DNA of 64,000 nt. It comes from Paenibacillus sp. FSL H8-0048. Lineage in GTDB: Bacteria; Bacillota; Bacilli; Paenibacillales; Paenibacillaceae. The stretch spans positions 1 to 64,000 of the forward strand of contig NZ_JBBODF010000002.1 of assembly GCF_038002825.1 (NCBI RefSeq). The letters run 5' to 3'. How positions within the stretch are numbered: position 1 is the stretch's first letter; each line of letters starts with the position of its first letter. The position numbers and the translations under genes were made by a program. The notes under the pieces were generated by a model. The model did not search any database. It was not told the origin of the DNA and worked only from the letters and a program-made list of their open reading frames with translations. Below, piece by piece: positions 17,654 through 26,843 of the stretch.

Positions 17654-18595
17654 TTACTGCAGCGGCTTTAGCTTCTGAATCTCTTTAACGGAAAGGCCAG
17701 TTGCCTCGGCGATAACAGACAACTCTATACCTAGAGCAAGCAGCTTCTGAGCTGTTTCCTTCTGTGCATCGGCCTTACCTTCTGCCTTACCTTCTGCCTT
17801 ACCTTCTGCCTTACCTTCTGCCTTACCTTTAGCCAAACCTTCTGCCTTACCTTTAGCCTCACCTTCAGCCCAGCCCTTGGCCTCGGCCACTTTAGCCGCT
17901 TCATACATCGACGCCTCATCGTGTAAGTACCGTTGACGCGCTTCGTATTGTCTGCGGGCCTCCTCGTTCTGACTCAGAAACTCCAGCGTGTTCATGGCTT
18001 TTTTCAGCACAGGTTCATTCATCGTCAGCACCTCCCATTTGGTTTGGTCTACGCCCTTAAGGAATAACAGCCAATTCACCAGTCCGCCTTGCTCCAGCGA
18101 GACAGCCTGCTCATCCAGCTTCGGCAATTCCAGGAAGTGAATCTCAATATCGTCAAGCAGAGGAATTCCTGTCCGATCCTCCCGTAAGTGAAATACGTTA
18201 TGATACAGAGTATTCGGCAATAAGGCAAAGTTTATAATGTTGATCGTCACGCACCGCTTTAACTGGTTATACGGCTGGCTCTCCTGCAGTTGAGTCGAGT
18301 ACTGTTTGCTCCAATAATAGAGGGTCCGTTTCTCCGTATCGTATTTGTTGAACAACTGCATTTCTACATTAATAATTTCGCCCTCGGTCGTCTTGGCCCG
18401 AATGTCGAGAATAGACTGCTTGTCCCGAGGAGAGTCCTTGTCGGTGTATGGATTCAGGAGAATAATATCAGCTAGCGGGGGCTTGCCCGCTTCGGCAAAA
18501 GTTCTGTTCAGAAAAGCCAGCAGCACATCACGGTTCTCTTCACTTCCAAAAATCCTTTTAAACAAGAAGTCATTTCGGGGATCAAGCAGCTCCAT
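17654..18595 (-). CDS. Rpn-family recombination-promoting nuclease / PD-(D/E)XK transposase-like protein
   Basis: A 313-residue member of the PDDEXK_2/Rpn family. The N-terminus MELLDPRNDFLFKRIFGS is diagnostic, and the nuclease core reads SILDIRAKTTEGEIINVEMQ (D...E-x-Q). Relatives in E. coli promote RecA-independent recombination or act in phage defence. Residues 255-290 are a low-complexity run of (G/L)KAEGKAE units encoded by a 12-bp minisatellite, and the C-terminus SVIAEATGLSVKEIQKL is a short helix-turn-helix-like motif common in this family. I start at ATG 18595, preceded by CGGAGG; the longer frame to 18907 has no coding character. Confidence 0.87.
   Translation of the reverse strand: MELLDPRNDFLFKRIFGSEENRDVLLAFLNRTFAEAGKPPLADIILLNPYTDKDSPRDKQSILDIRAKTTEGEIINVEMQLFNKYDTEKRTLYYWSKQYSTQLQESQPYNQLKRCVTINIINFALLPNTLYHNVFHLREDRTGIPLLDDIEIHFLELPKLDEQAVSLEQGGLVNWLLFLKGVDQTKWEVLTMNEPVLKKAMNTLEFLSQNEEARRQYEARQRYLHDEASMYEAAKVAEAKGWAEGEAKGKAEGLAKGKAEGKAEGKAEGKAEGKADAQKETAQKLLALGIELSVIAEATGLSVKEIQKLKPLQ
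17772..17867. repeat. 12-bp minisatellite inside the Rpn-family gene
   Basis: Eight successive 12-base units related to gccttaccttct, four of them identical. They lie in frame and encode the GKAE repeats. The repeat can gain or lose units without shifting the frame, so length variation between strains is expected. Confidence 0.9.
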
Positions 18596-18701
18596 CCAGT
18601 TCAGCCTCCGTTTCAGTCTTATTATACCATTATCGCTGCCTGTTTTGCGTAAGGCAAGAGGTGGGCCCTTATGGAATGCAACAATATGATTACATGCACG
18701 C

Positions 18702-18732
18702 AAAAAGAAAAGGACAGCCCCAAGGCTATCCT
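18702..18732 (-). terminator. Terminator after the BceB-like permease gene
   Basis: On the minus strand AGGATAGCC pairs with GGCTGTCCT (one wobble) around a TTGG loop, followed by TTTTCTTTTT. It begins 16 bases after the stop at 18748. Confidence 0.75.
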
Positions 18733-18747
18733 CATCATTGCATATAA

Positions 18748-20691
18748 TTACAGTGATTCCCGGATCACCCGCTTGTAATACAAGACTGACAGGAGGCCGA
18801 AGATCGAATACAGCACAGTATATAGCCCCATAACTACGAACATCGGGGTCAGCATCTCGGTTCCAAACAGGAACCAGCCGGATTTTACCGCAAAATAACT
18901 GTGACACAGGCCGACAATCAGCGGAATACCAAAATTGAACAGCTGCTTGAACTGGATACCTCGCAGAAGGTCCCCTTGGGTGAAGCCCAGCTTGCGCAGG
19001 ATCGTATATCCCTCCCGCTCCTCCTCGCCTTCATCCATCTGCTTGAAGTAAAGAATACAGCCGGAGGTAATCAGGAACGTCAAGCCCAGGAAGCCGACAA
19101 TGAACATAATCAGGCCCATATTGGTCCGCTGGTTGAACTCAAACTCGTATTGCGAGAAGCTTTGCAGCTCTGGCTTTTGCTGCTTATAAATCTCATACGC
19201 ATGCTTGGCCTGCGAAGATTCCGTAAGATTTAGACCGTAATAGATTCCTCCGCCCTTCACTCTTTTCTGCTCATCCGGGTCTTTATGCTGGAGTAATTCC
19301 TGGAAGACAGAATCATCCACTACGAACACCCCCAAGATTCCCCCGCCAAAATAGAACGGCAGCACAGTCTCCTCGGACAAACCCGAGAGCTGCTGCCTCA
19401 TCACGCCATCCTTGGTGGAGAAGTAGAGCTCCCCCTTCTTCTTGAGCCTCAGCATAGTTTGCTTTGTAGTCGTATACCCTTTAATCGCTACCTCGCCCGG
19501 CTGCAAATCCATGTCCTTCAGACTGCTGTCACTAATCACAGTTGCTGAGAGAATGGTTTCATTACCCGGGGTATTCCTAGTATCCAAAACATCCTTAAGA
19601 TCGACTTCTACCTGAACCGTTGGAATCTCCAGCGTGGTATAACCTATGCCGGACTTGTCGAGTGCCCCCCGGAATCCGGCCTCATCCGCCTTCTGAAGGA
19701 AGCCGTAATCATGCGGTGAACTCATTCTGGCAGAAGCCCCCACTGAATAATATGAGATATAGCTTAGAGAGAGCAGGCCGATGGCCAGCGCAGAAACCGT
19801 GGTGATGACCGTCAGCAGCAGGGCGTTCGATTTCATCCGGAACATAATGGAAGAGAGCGATAATACCTCCCGAATGGACAGGTAGCCCTTTTTGCTGCGG
19901 CGGATCAGATTGAAGAGGAAGCTGACCGAGCCTTTGTAGAACAGATATGTTCCGATAATTACCAGTGTGAGGATGGCAATCATCGCATACATCAATCCGT
20001 TCATGCCCATGAATGTGCCGCTGAACAGCTCACCGGAGATATAATACCCTCCTAAGATACTGACGATTCCAAGCACGCCGATTACAACCTCCCACAGCGA
20101 CAAACGCTGAATACGTGTCTGGGAAGTGGCCGTAGCCTTGAACAGCGACAGAATGCTCTGGGCCCGGATGAAGGTGTAATTCATGATCATAATAAGCACG
20201 TACACGGCGGCAAAAACAATCACCGTCCGCTGCAAAGCCTCTGGAGAGAAGCGCAAGGCAGCCAACTGGTCGACCTCCAGAATTTTGAACAGAATCATTA
20301 GAATCAGCCGTGACATCACGAAGCCTGCGCCAATTCCCGCGAACATCGATCCGAAATACAGAATCAGATTCTCTGCGCTCAGCAGCACAAAGATTCGGCT
20401 CTTGGTCAGCCCGATCAGCTGGAACAGCCCGATCTCCTTACTTCGGCGCTTGATGAAGATCGTGTTCGCATAGAGCAGGAAGATGGCTACAATCGCAACC
20501 AGCAGGACGGAGGACGCACCGATGGCAGCCCCGCCTTTGACGGAACCCTTGACCTCATCCATGGAAGGATCGAACTGAAGAGTCACGAAGGAGAAGTACA
20601 GGGCCACACTGAAAATAAGGGCGAAGACGTAGAGATAATAGTTCTTAACATTCTTCTTAAGATTCCGCAGGATAATATAATTCAGACTCAT
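18748..20691 (-). CDS. BceB-like ABC transporter permease (FtsX family)
   Basis: A 647-residue membrane protein. It has about ten transmembrane segments with the BceB layout: one near the N-terminus (LYVFALIFSVALYFSFVTL), three near 55-180, more to about 310, then a large extracellular domain (about 325-510), and three to four C-terminal segments. The opening YIILRNLKKNVKNYYLYVF is characteristic. BceAB-type transporters remove cell-wall antibiotics such as bacitracin from their lipid targets and report flux to a BceS kinase. The start overlaps the ATPase stop by 4 bases. The specific peptide is not predictable from sequence. Confidence 0.9.
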   Translation of the reverse strand: MSLNYIILRNLKKNVKNYYLYVFALIFSVALYFSFVTLQFDPSMDEVKGSVKGGAAIGASSVLLVAIVAIFLLYANTIFIKRRSKEIGLFQLIGLTKSRIFVLLSAENLILYFGSMFAGIGAGFVMSRLILMILFKILEVDQLAALRFSPEALQRTVIVFAAVYVLIMIMNYTFIRAQSILSLFKATATSQTRIQRLSLWEVVIGVLGIVSILGGYYISGELFSGTFMGMNGLMYAMIAILTLVIIGTYLFYKGSVSFLFNLIRRSKKGYLSIREVLSLSSIMFRMKSNALLLTVITTVSALAIGLLSLSYISYYSVGASARMSSPHDYGFLQKADEAGFRGALDKSGIGYTTLEIPTVQVEVDLKDVLDTRNTPGNETILSATVISDSSLKDMDLQPGEVAIKGYTTTKQTMLRLKKKGELYFSTKDGVMRQQLSGLSEETVLPFYFGGGILGVFVVDDSVFQELLQHKDPDEQKRVKGGGIYYGLNLTESSQAKHAYEIYKQQKPELQSFSQYEFEFNQRTNMGLIMFIVGFLGLTFLITSGCILYFKQMDEGEEEREGYTILRKLGFTQGDLLRGIQFKQLFNFGIPLIVGLCHSYFAVKSGWFLFGTEMLTPMFVVMGLYTVLYSIFGLLSVLYYKRVIRESL

Positions 20692-21443
20692 TGCGCGACA
20701 CCGCCAAGTACGCCCTGCGTGCTGATAATATCACCCAAAAAGGATTGCCGCGATTCCTCCCCCTTGTTCAGCTGGGTGTAGATTTGCCCGTCCCGGATGA
20801 ACACCACGCGGCTGCAGTAGCTTGCGGCAACGGCATCATGTGTAACCATGACAATGGTGGCTTCACGCTTGCTGTTCATGGCGGCCAGCTTGTTCAGCAG
20901 ATCGGACGCAGATTTGGAATCCAGGGCTCCTGTAGGCTCATCGGCAAAAATAATGCTCGGATCATGCACGAACGCCCGAGCCGCCGACGTTCGCTGCTTC
21001 TGCCCGCCGGAGATTTCCGCCGGATATTTGTCCTTCAGCTCATAGATTCCCAGCTCGCCCGCTACCTGATCGAATTTCTGATGTGCCTCCTTCTTGGAGA
21101 TGCCTGTAATCGACAGCGGCAGCATGATATTCTCCTTGACCGTCAAGGTGTCGAGCAGATTGTAATCCTGGAAAATAAACCCGAGATGATGCTTGCGGAA
21201 CTCGGCGAGCTGCTTCTCCTTCATCCCCGTAAACTCCTTGCCCTCAATTTCAATCGTGCCTTTGCTTACCTGGTCAATCGAGGAGAGAACGTTCAGCAGC
21301 GTCGTTTTACCTGAACCTGAGGGGCCCATAATTCCGACGAACTCGCCCTTGTCAACCTGAAGATCAATGCCCCTCAGAACTTCCTGTTTATTGAATTTGT
21401 TGCCATAGGTTTTATAGATTTTGTTAGCTTGCATGATAAGCAT
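20688..21443 (-). CDS. BceA-like ABC transporter ATPase
   Basis: A 251-residue ATPase of the MacB/BceA group. Walker A GPSGSGKTTLLN is near residue 40, the Q-loop FIFQDYNLLDTL follows, and Walker B is SIIFADEPTGALDS. The H-loop is IVMVTHDAVAASYC. The signature region reads ISGGQKQRTSAARAF, with Thr where Val or Leu is usual. It partners the permease at 18748-20691 through a 4-base overlap. RBS AAAAGGAGTGGGG precedes the ATG. In this family expression is normally induced by the adjacent response regulator. Confidence 0.92.
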   Translation of the reverse strand: MLIMQANKIYKTYGNKFNKQEVLRGIDLQVDKGEFVGIMGPSGSGKTTLLNVLSSIDQVSKGTIEIEGKEFTGMKEKQLAEFRKHHLGFIFQDYNLLDTLTVKENIMLPLSITGISKKEAHQKFDQVAGELGIYELKDKYPAEISGGQKQRTSAARAFVHDPSIIFADEPTGALDSKSASDLLNKLAAMNSKREATIVMVTHDAVAASYCSRVVFIRDGQIYTQLNKGEESRQSFLGDIISTQGVLGGVAQ

Positions 21444-21521
21444 CTGTTCCCCACTCCTTTTCTATATTTCTATCATAAGCGGGTGGATGATCATTTTCCT
21501 GCGCTTCGCCGAACAAATGGA

Positions 21522-21553
21522 ACAGGCATGTGACACTATTGTCACATGCCTGT
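21522..21553 (-). terminator. 13-bp perfect hairpin over the BceS-like stop codon
   Basis: ACAGGCATGTGAC and GTCACATGCCTGT are perfect inverted repeats with a six-base loop. The stop codon of the kinase (21542-21544) lies within the stem. On the minus strand TTCCATTTGTT follows, a poor U-tract. It separates kinase/regulator from transporter genes and could be a terminator, an attenuator or an mRNA-stabilising hairpin. Confidence 0.5.
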
Positions 21554-22546
21554 CAGGCGCTGAAAGTCATTTTCCCTTGGAAAAGTCAGCGTAAATACAC
21601 TCCCCTGCCCAAGCACGGAAGCAGCGTGAAGTCTGATCAGCAGCGGCTCCGCAACCTGCCGGGTCAGGTACAGCCCCATTCCGGTAGCTGCCCCCTCTTG
21701 GCGGAAGCGCGATGAGGTGAAGCCTTTATCGTAGATCCGCGGCAGATCCCTGGGATCAATCCCCTGGCCGCTGTCTTCAATCACAAGCACAACATGGCCG
21801 CCCTCTTCACGGCTCCGGATGACGATATCGGACGCTTCGCTATATTTCACAGCATTGGTCAAGAGCTGCCGAAGCATGAAGGCCAGCCATTTGCCGTCTG
21901 TCAGCACAGTCTCAGCTTCAAGCTCCACGTCGAACCCGATGCGTTTGGAGATGCACCAGGATTTCAGTGCCCGGATCTCCTTATTAAGAATAGGAGCAAG
22001 ACTGACCTTCTCAATGAACAGATCATTGCGGATGAAGGGAATCCGCTTCTGATGCAGCTGCTGGTCAAGGAGATGGTGGATGCGCAGCCATTCGTACATC
22101 ATCTGTCTTTGCAGGGTCTCATCCGGCAGGCGCTCTATCATGAGCTGCATAGCAGTCAGCGGAGTCTTGACCTCATGGATCCAGGCCAGCAGCTCGTCCT
22201 TCTCCGATTCCAGCAGCTGGACATTCATGGAGGATTCACGCTTGTAGCGGTCCGTCTGGGCGCTTACCGCCTCATGGACCAGCCGCTCCATCGGACTGCC
22301 CGGCTCCAGGACCGCTTGCAGCTCATAGATCTGATCCCAGGAAGCAAGGCTCTTATAGAACCGGGTCTCCCGGGAATAGCGCAGAAAGACGAAGGCCAGG
22401 CAGAGCAGCGTATTGAGGAGTACAATGTACAGGACCGGCAGCAGCGGAATGGCAGAGTCAATATAGGCCACGAATAGAATAATCAGCTGGAAGACTGCCA
22501 GCAGGAGCAGCCAGCTCCGCTTCTCAGTGAGGTATTTCCTTATCAT
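21542..22546 (-). CDS. BceS-like intramembrane-sensing histidine kinase
   Basis: A 334-residue kinase with two transmembrane helices (about 14-30 and 36-55) joined by a very short external loop, the hallmark of intramembrane-sensing kinases that listen to a BceAB transporter. The phospho-acceptor box is LLAWIHEVKTPLTAMQL (His near 126), and the ATPase part includes LLTNAVKYSE (N box), IEDSGQGIDP (G1) and GMGLYLTRQV (G2). Its start overlaps the stop of the regulator gene by 4 bases. The context with BceR/BceAB homologues supports a peptide-antibiotic detection role. Confidence 0.92.
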   Translation of the reverse strand: MIRKYLTEKRSWLLLLAVFQLIILFVAYIDSAIPLLPVLYIVLLNTLLCLAFVFLRYSRETRFYKSLASWDQIYELQAVLEPGSPMERLVHEAVSAQTDRYKRESSMNVQLLESEKDELLAWIHEVKTPLTAMQLMIERLPDETLQRQMMYEWLRIHHLLDQQLHQKRIPFIRNDLFIEKVSLAPILNKEIRALKSWCISKRIGFDVELEAETVLTDGKWLAFMLRQLLTNAVKYSEASDIVIRSREEGGHVVLVIEDSGQGIDPRDLPRIYDKGFTSSRFRQEGAATGMGLYLTRQVAEPLLIRLHAASVLGQGSVFTLTFPRENDFQRLTGM

Positions 22547-23232
22547 TGTTCCGCCTCTTCTGTCGCCATATACCCTTGCCCGACCTTGGTCTCAATGTAG
22601 GTATCCAGGCCGAGCGGCTCCAGCTTCTTGCGCAGCCGGTTCACATTCACAGTCAGTGTATTATCGCTGACAAAATGCTCGTTGTCCCATAGGCTGGTGA
22701 TGATCTCCTCACGCGCTACAATGGTGTTTTTGCGCTCCAGCAGGATTTTGAGAATCAGCAACTCATTCTTCGTGAGCAGCGCCGCTCCCCCGCTCCCCGT
22801 GACCGTATTCTTCACAAATTCAATCGCCGCTCCGCGCCAGGTCTTCAGCTCTGTACCCTCCATGCTGTAATTATAGACCCGGCGGAGGGTCGCCTGAATC
22901 TTGGCAATCAGCACCTCGAAGTGGAACGGCTTCTGAATGAAATCATCGGCCCCCAGCTGCATCGACATCACCATATCGCTCGGATGGTCCCGGGAGGAGA
23001 GGAAAATAATCGGCACCTTGGAGTGGCTGCGTATAATCCGGCACCAGTGGAATCCGTCGAAGCGCGGCAGCTGGATATCAATCACCACCAGTTCAGGCTT
23101 CACCTCAGTGAATTCCTGCAGGACCTTATCGAAGTCCGTAACCCCGTACACCTCATACGACCACTGGGCCAGGCGCTCCCGGATCTCCCCGAACAGCGTA
23201 ATATCGTCTTCAATCAGCATAATTTTGAACAC
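22543..23232 (-). CDS. BceR-like OmpR-family response regulator
   Basis: A 229-residue regulator. The receiver domain (1-118) contains IMLIEDDITLFGEI, the phospho-acceptor Asp in LVVIDIQLPRFDG, and the Lys in FIQKPFHFEV. A winged helix (about 130-225) carries the OmpR pattern LTKNELLILKILLERK and NTLTVNVNRLRKKLE. I start at the GTG at 23232, 8 bases after GGAGAG; the longer frame to 23271 includes the probable leader. In BceR systems this protein induces the bceAB-type operon, whose promoter would lie in 21444-21541. Confidence 0.9.
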   Translation of the reverse strand: MFKIMLIEDDITLFGEIRERLAQWSYEVYGVTDFDKVLQEFTEVKPELVVIDIQLPRFDGFHWCRIIRSHSKVPIIFLSSRDHPSDMVMSMQLGADDFIQKPFHFEVLIAKIQATLRRVYNYSMEGTELKTWRGAAIEFVKNTVTGSGGAALLTKNELLILKILLERKNTIVAREEIITSLWDNEHFVSDNTLTVNVNRLRKKLEPLGLDTYIETKVGQGYMATEEAEQ

Positions 23233-23378
23233 AAAGGACTCTCCTTCAGCAGGTATTTCGTTAATCCGCATATGCCCTTAATTCTACCTCAAATCACGAA
23301 CTGTTCATAGAAAAGGCCGGCATTCCTCCGCAACGTATGACTCATTATGTACGTAGTTTATTAAAGGAAGGCTGGAAG

Positions 23379-23495
23379 ATGAAGGGGGATGCTGAACCGA
23401 GCGAGGCCTATCTTAGCTCCAGACGCTTCACGGGTGCCGTACTCTTGTGGATTGGATCATTTTTTATCATCATGGGGATCTTGCTTTTGCTCTAA
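23379..23495 (+). CDS. 38-residue single-span membrane peptide
   Basis: An ATG preceded by AAAGGAAGG opens a short frame reading MKGDAEPSEAYLSSRRF, then a 20-residue hydrophobic segment (GAVLLWIGSFFIIMGILLLL), and stops. The pattern of a charged N-terminus ending in Arg-Arg and then one helix is that of a real small membrane protein with the N-terminus inside. It is transcribed divergently from the BceR-like gene with about 145 bases between starts. Function is unknown. The frame is too short for standard gene callers. Confidence 0.6.
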   Translation: MKGDAEPSEAYLSSRRFTGAVLLWIGSFFIIMGILLLL

Positions 23496-23859
23496 TGGGA
23501 TGACCATTTCAAGTAGTTCAAGCTGCATAATGTACTATAGTCCTTGTCACGCCGGATGTACATTCAGTAACTCTGGCATAACCATTTCCGGTCTCCTCCA
23601 TTAAAATTCTTCCAAAAGCCGTAATTCAGCGGTCGAACTGGCTCATCAAAGTCCTGTTTAGGGCTTCCGGTGAGGCAGTTATTTGGCGTTCCACCCGTAA
23701 ACTGAAAGGCTCACCATCCATACAATTCTCATCCGAATATAATTCCTACTTTACAAACTTCTGTTTTTAGCTTAATTTAACATTAAGTAATAACTGAATG
23801 TTGATGATGAATAATTAATATTCAATGCTTTTATTACAGAGTATAAGAGGGAGGAACAA
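23496..23859. other. Intergenic stretch before the ArsR-type regulator
   Basis: About 360 bases with no frame I would call a gene. The 3' part (23760-23859) is strongly AT-rich and includes the imperfect palindrome tgaataattaatattca at 23808-23824, 36 bases before the start codon and suited to an autoregulatory operator. Nothing else is seen. Confidence 0.5.
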
Positions 23860-24966
23860 ATGAACGATTCTTTGCAAGAGACACTACTGAAGAATATCCG
23901 TTTTGCGTACAACGAGTCTATTGAGTTTATTGTTTCCATGGGAATGTTGGCCTGTGAGGATCAGCTGGCAGATCTGGCAACGGAATATAAAATCGAAATT
24001 GATGAGCTGCTCGGAACCTATTTTGAAGATGCCCGCAAGCTATTGTCACCTCATTTCACTCGTGAGCTGATGTTTTTTTTCCGTCATAACTTTTTTCACA
24101 ATGCACTGGATTTCCCGTTATATGAATCTGCCTGTTCCTATCCAGAAGCGCAGACTGCCGAAGAATGGATCAACAGACTGGAGAAAAGCCCTGCTGAGCA
24201 CATCGTTTCAGAGATGGTCTATGGCGTCTACCACGATAATTTGGATGCATTATTGAAGGGCAACGATTGGGAGGTCGTCAAAAAGGATCTCAATAAACTC
24301 TTAGAACTTGCTTCGGACACGCAACCTCAGCCTGAGGTGGTAGAAGCCCATGGTCCGCTGCTTGAATGCCTTGCACGTCCGCAAGAAACCAAGCTGCGTT
24401 ATATACAGCTCCTGCGTCAATTCCATCAGGATGTTTTCATTCACTGGAAAGACCGGATTCAAGCAATTTCTGAACAGGCCTCACTCCGTTATGAGACACA
24501 GTTCCACAGTAACCCGGAGGTTTTTATTCGTGAACTTCATAAGAATGAGCCTGCAATCTTTGACTTTCCTGCCACCTTCCATGTCAGCTTTGTTTCACAG
24601 GTGAACAACAGCTTCTACAATTTCCATACAGAAACCGGGCAGATAGGCTGGGTCATCTTCGGCGTACACAATGACCGCGTATACGGACCCGTTGCCGACC
24701 GGGAGAAGACCGAGCTGTTCCTCAAGGTCTTCTCGGATAAACGGCGTCTGGATCTCCTGCTTCTGCTCAAACAGCGGCCGCACTATGGTAAGGAAATCGC
24801 GGCTGCGCTTGGCATTACACCTGCAGCTGTGAATTATCATGCCAACTTCCTGTTTTTCCTGGATCTTTTGGACATCGAACGGGTAGATCACCGACTGTAT
24901 TATGTGCTCAGAACCGATACTTTGCGCAATCTGCTTGCCTTAACAACAAAAGTCATGCTGGATTAA
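23860..24966 (+). CDS. ArsR-type winged-helix regulator of the downstream ABC exporter
   Basis: A 368-residue protein. About 280 N-terminal residues form a largely helical domain of unknown fold. A C-terminal winged helix follows: FLKVFSDKRRLDLLLLLKQR, then YGKEIAAALGITPAAVNYHA and LLDIERVDHRLYYVLRTD. HTH-last proteins of this type are found beside ABC exporters. RBS GGGAGG precedes the ATG by 7 bases. The exporter gene starts 29 bases downstream on the same strand, so co-transcription and local control are likely. Ligand unknown. Confidence 0.85.
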   Translation: MNDSLQETLLKNIRFAYNESIEFIVSMGMLACEDQLADLATEYKIEIDELLGTYFEDARKLLSPHFTRELMFFFRHNFFHNALDFPLYESACSYPEAQTAEEWINRLEKSPAEHIVSEMVYGVYHDNLDALLKGNDWEVVKKDLNKLLELASDTQPQPEVVEAHGPLLECLARPQETKLRYIQLLRQFHQDVFIHWKDRIQAISEQASLRYETQFHSNPEVFIRELHKNEPAIFDFPATFHVSFVSQVNNSFYNFHTETGQIGWVIFGVHNDRVYGPVADREKTELFLKVFSDKRRLDLLLLLKQRPHYGKEIAAALGITPAAVNYHANFLFFLDLLDIERVDHRLYYVLRTDTLRNLLALTTKVMLD

Positions 24967-24995
24967 GACCCAATTATTAACTGGAGGGGTTCCCC

Positions 24996-26843
24996 TTGGA
25001 TCGGACCACTAATACCGGAGCATTACCACTAGAGAAACAGCCCGCCGCTGCCCAAAATATCTTTATCCGTTTGCTGAAGCTCGGCAAACCTTATACTGGC
25101 TGGTATATCATCCTTTGTTTTTTTGCAGCCATCACCTCACTTACAAGCGTAGGTATTGCTGAAATTCTACGGCGTATTATTAATGCAGCTACACACCATG
25201 ACACTTCCGGTCTTGCAGCCGCGATGACTTTGGCCGTTGTCATTATAGTTATCGATGCTGGAGTCCACTTTCTGAATACCTATCTCTCAGGACTGCTGGA
25301 GATCAAATCCACCTCCAGGCTCCAGGTCTCCCTGCTGACAAGATTAATGAACATTCAGATGAAAGAGCTGGACCGTTATCATTCCGCCGATCTGATCAGC
25401 CGGATGAACGATTCTGCACCAGCCGCCCAGCAAGGAATTAACAGGAAGACCATCGAACTGATCAGCAATCTATTGCAAATCGCATTTCTGCTGACTTATC
25501 TTTTGTCTCTGCAGTTTGTTCTAACCCTGGGTACTATACTTATCTGTTCGCTAGTCCCGCTGGTCATGCTCCCCTTTACCTCCAGGCTTCGCAGGATGAA
25601 TGAGCAGCGCCAGAGTATTGAGAGTGAACAACAGGCATTCGTTCAAGATTCGATACAGGGCGCTGAGGTCGTGCGTGCTTTCTCCCTTGCTTCCCGCCTG
25701 CTAGGGCAGTTCAACCATAGAGTCCGTCAGTTTAACACTGTTCATTTGTCAGTATCACGGGTTGAAGCCGTAGGATACAATATGCCTCTGGCTGTTACCC
25801 TCGGCGGATTGCTCTATGTTCTATCTTATGGTGGCTATCTGGTAGTCGGAGGCCGGCTTGATGTAGGGGCCGTTGCCGCTTTTCTTATCTGTTTTGAGCA
25901 AATTTCTAACCCGATATCCAAGCTTGCCAATCTATGGACTGAATTACAAGCTTCACTGGCACAAGGTAAACGCTTATTTGAGATTATGGATCTGCCCTTG
26001 GAAGGCGAGAGCCCGGCTAATACAGACGATGCAGAACAGCACTCTGAAGCATGGACTGAAGATAATCAGCCTGTAGCCGGTCAGCTGCCCCTTTTATTCC
26101 GTAATATCACCTTCGGGTACGGACAACACAACGTATTAGCCGGCCTCCATCTGCGGATTGAACCCGGAAAGGTAACTGCCTTTGCAGGTGCGAGCGGCAG
26201 CGGCAAAAGCACCATTCTTCAGCTAATGCTTGCAGCTTATGTGCCTGATGGAGGGAGCATTCATCATGGCGGCATGCCTTTACATACGATTCCACCGCAT
26301 AGCTGGCGCAGACATATCGCCTACGTATCCCAGGAGCCTTATCTATTCTCCGGTACGCTATACGAGAATATTGCCTGGGGACGACCCGGGGCATCCCGTG
26401 AAGAAGTTATATCCGCTGCCAATAATGCGGGTATTCACGAGTTCATTATGGGAACTCCCCTGCAATATTAGACGATTATCGGTGAAAGGGGGCTTACTTT
26501 ATCAGGAGGTGAACGTCAGAGGCTATCCATTGCCCGGGCCTTCGTCCGCGAACCGGGGCTGTTGCTGCTTGATGAGCCTACTGCTGCCCTTGACAGCCAT
26601 AATGAGGAGGTTGTTCAGCAGGCTTTGCAGGTGCTGATGATGAACCGGACCACGGTGGTGATTGCTCACCGGCTGTCAACCATCAGGCATGCGGACCATA
26701 TTTACTTCATGGAAGCAGGAGCGATTGCTGAACAAGGGACACATGAAGAACTGATGGCCATGCAGGGCAAGTACCACGCTATGGCCCAGGCAGGTGTCCA
26801 GACAGAGGCAATTGCCGGAGGAGGATTACAAAATGAATGCTAA
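24996..26843 (+). pseudogene. ABC exporter half-transporter with an in-frame TAG stop
   Basis: A TTG start after GGAGGGG opens a fused membrane/ATPase half-transporter. Six transmembrane helices occupy 40-330 and Walker A is GASGSGKST near 400. At codon 492 (26469-26471) the frame meets TAG, in PLQY-stop-TIIGERG. The same frame then continues without further fault: LTLSGGERQRLSIARAF (signature), LLLLDEPTAALD (Walker B) and VIAHRLSTIRHAD (H-loop), ending at 26843. One base change would restore a 615-residue protein. As written the product lacks most of its ATPase, so the heterodimer with the next gene should be inactive unless read through or mis-sequenced. Confidence 0.88.

Noticed and set aside
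26460..26480. Programmed stop-codon readthrough
   Set aside because: No known readthrough context (such as CAA-TTA after the stop) or selenocysteine element is visible; mutation or error is simpler.
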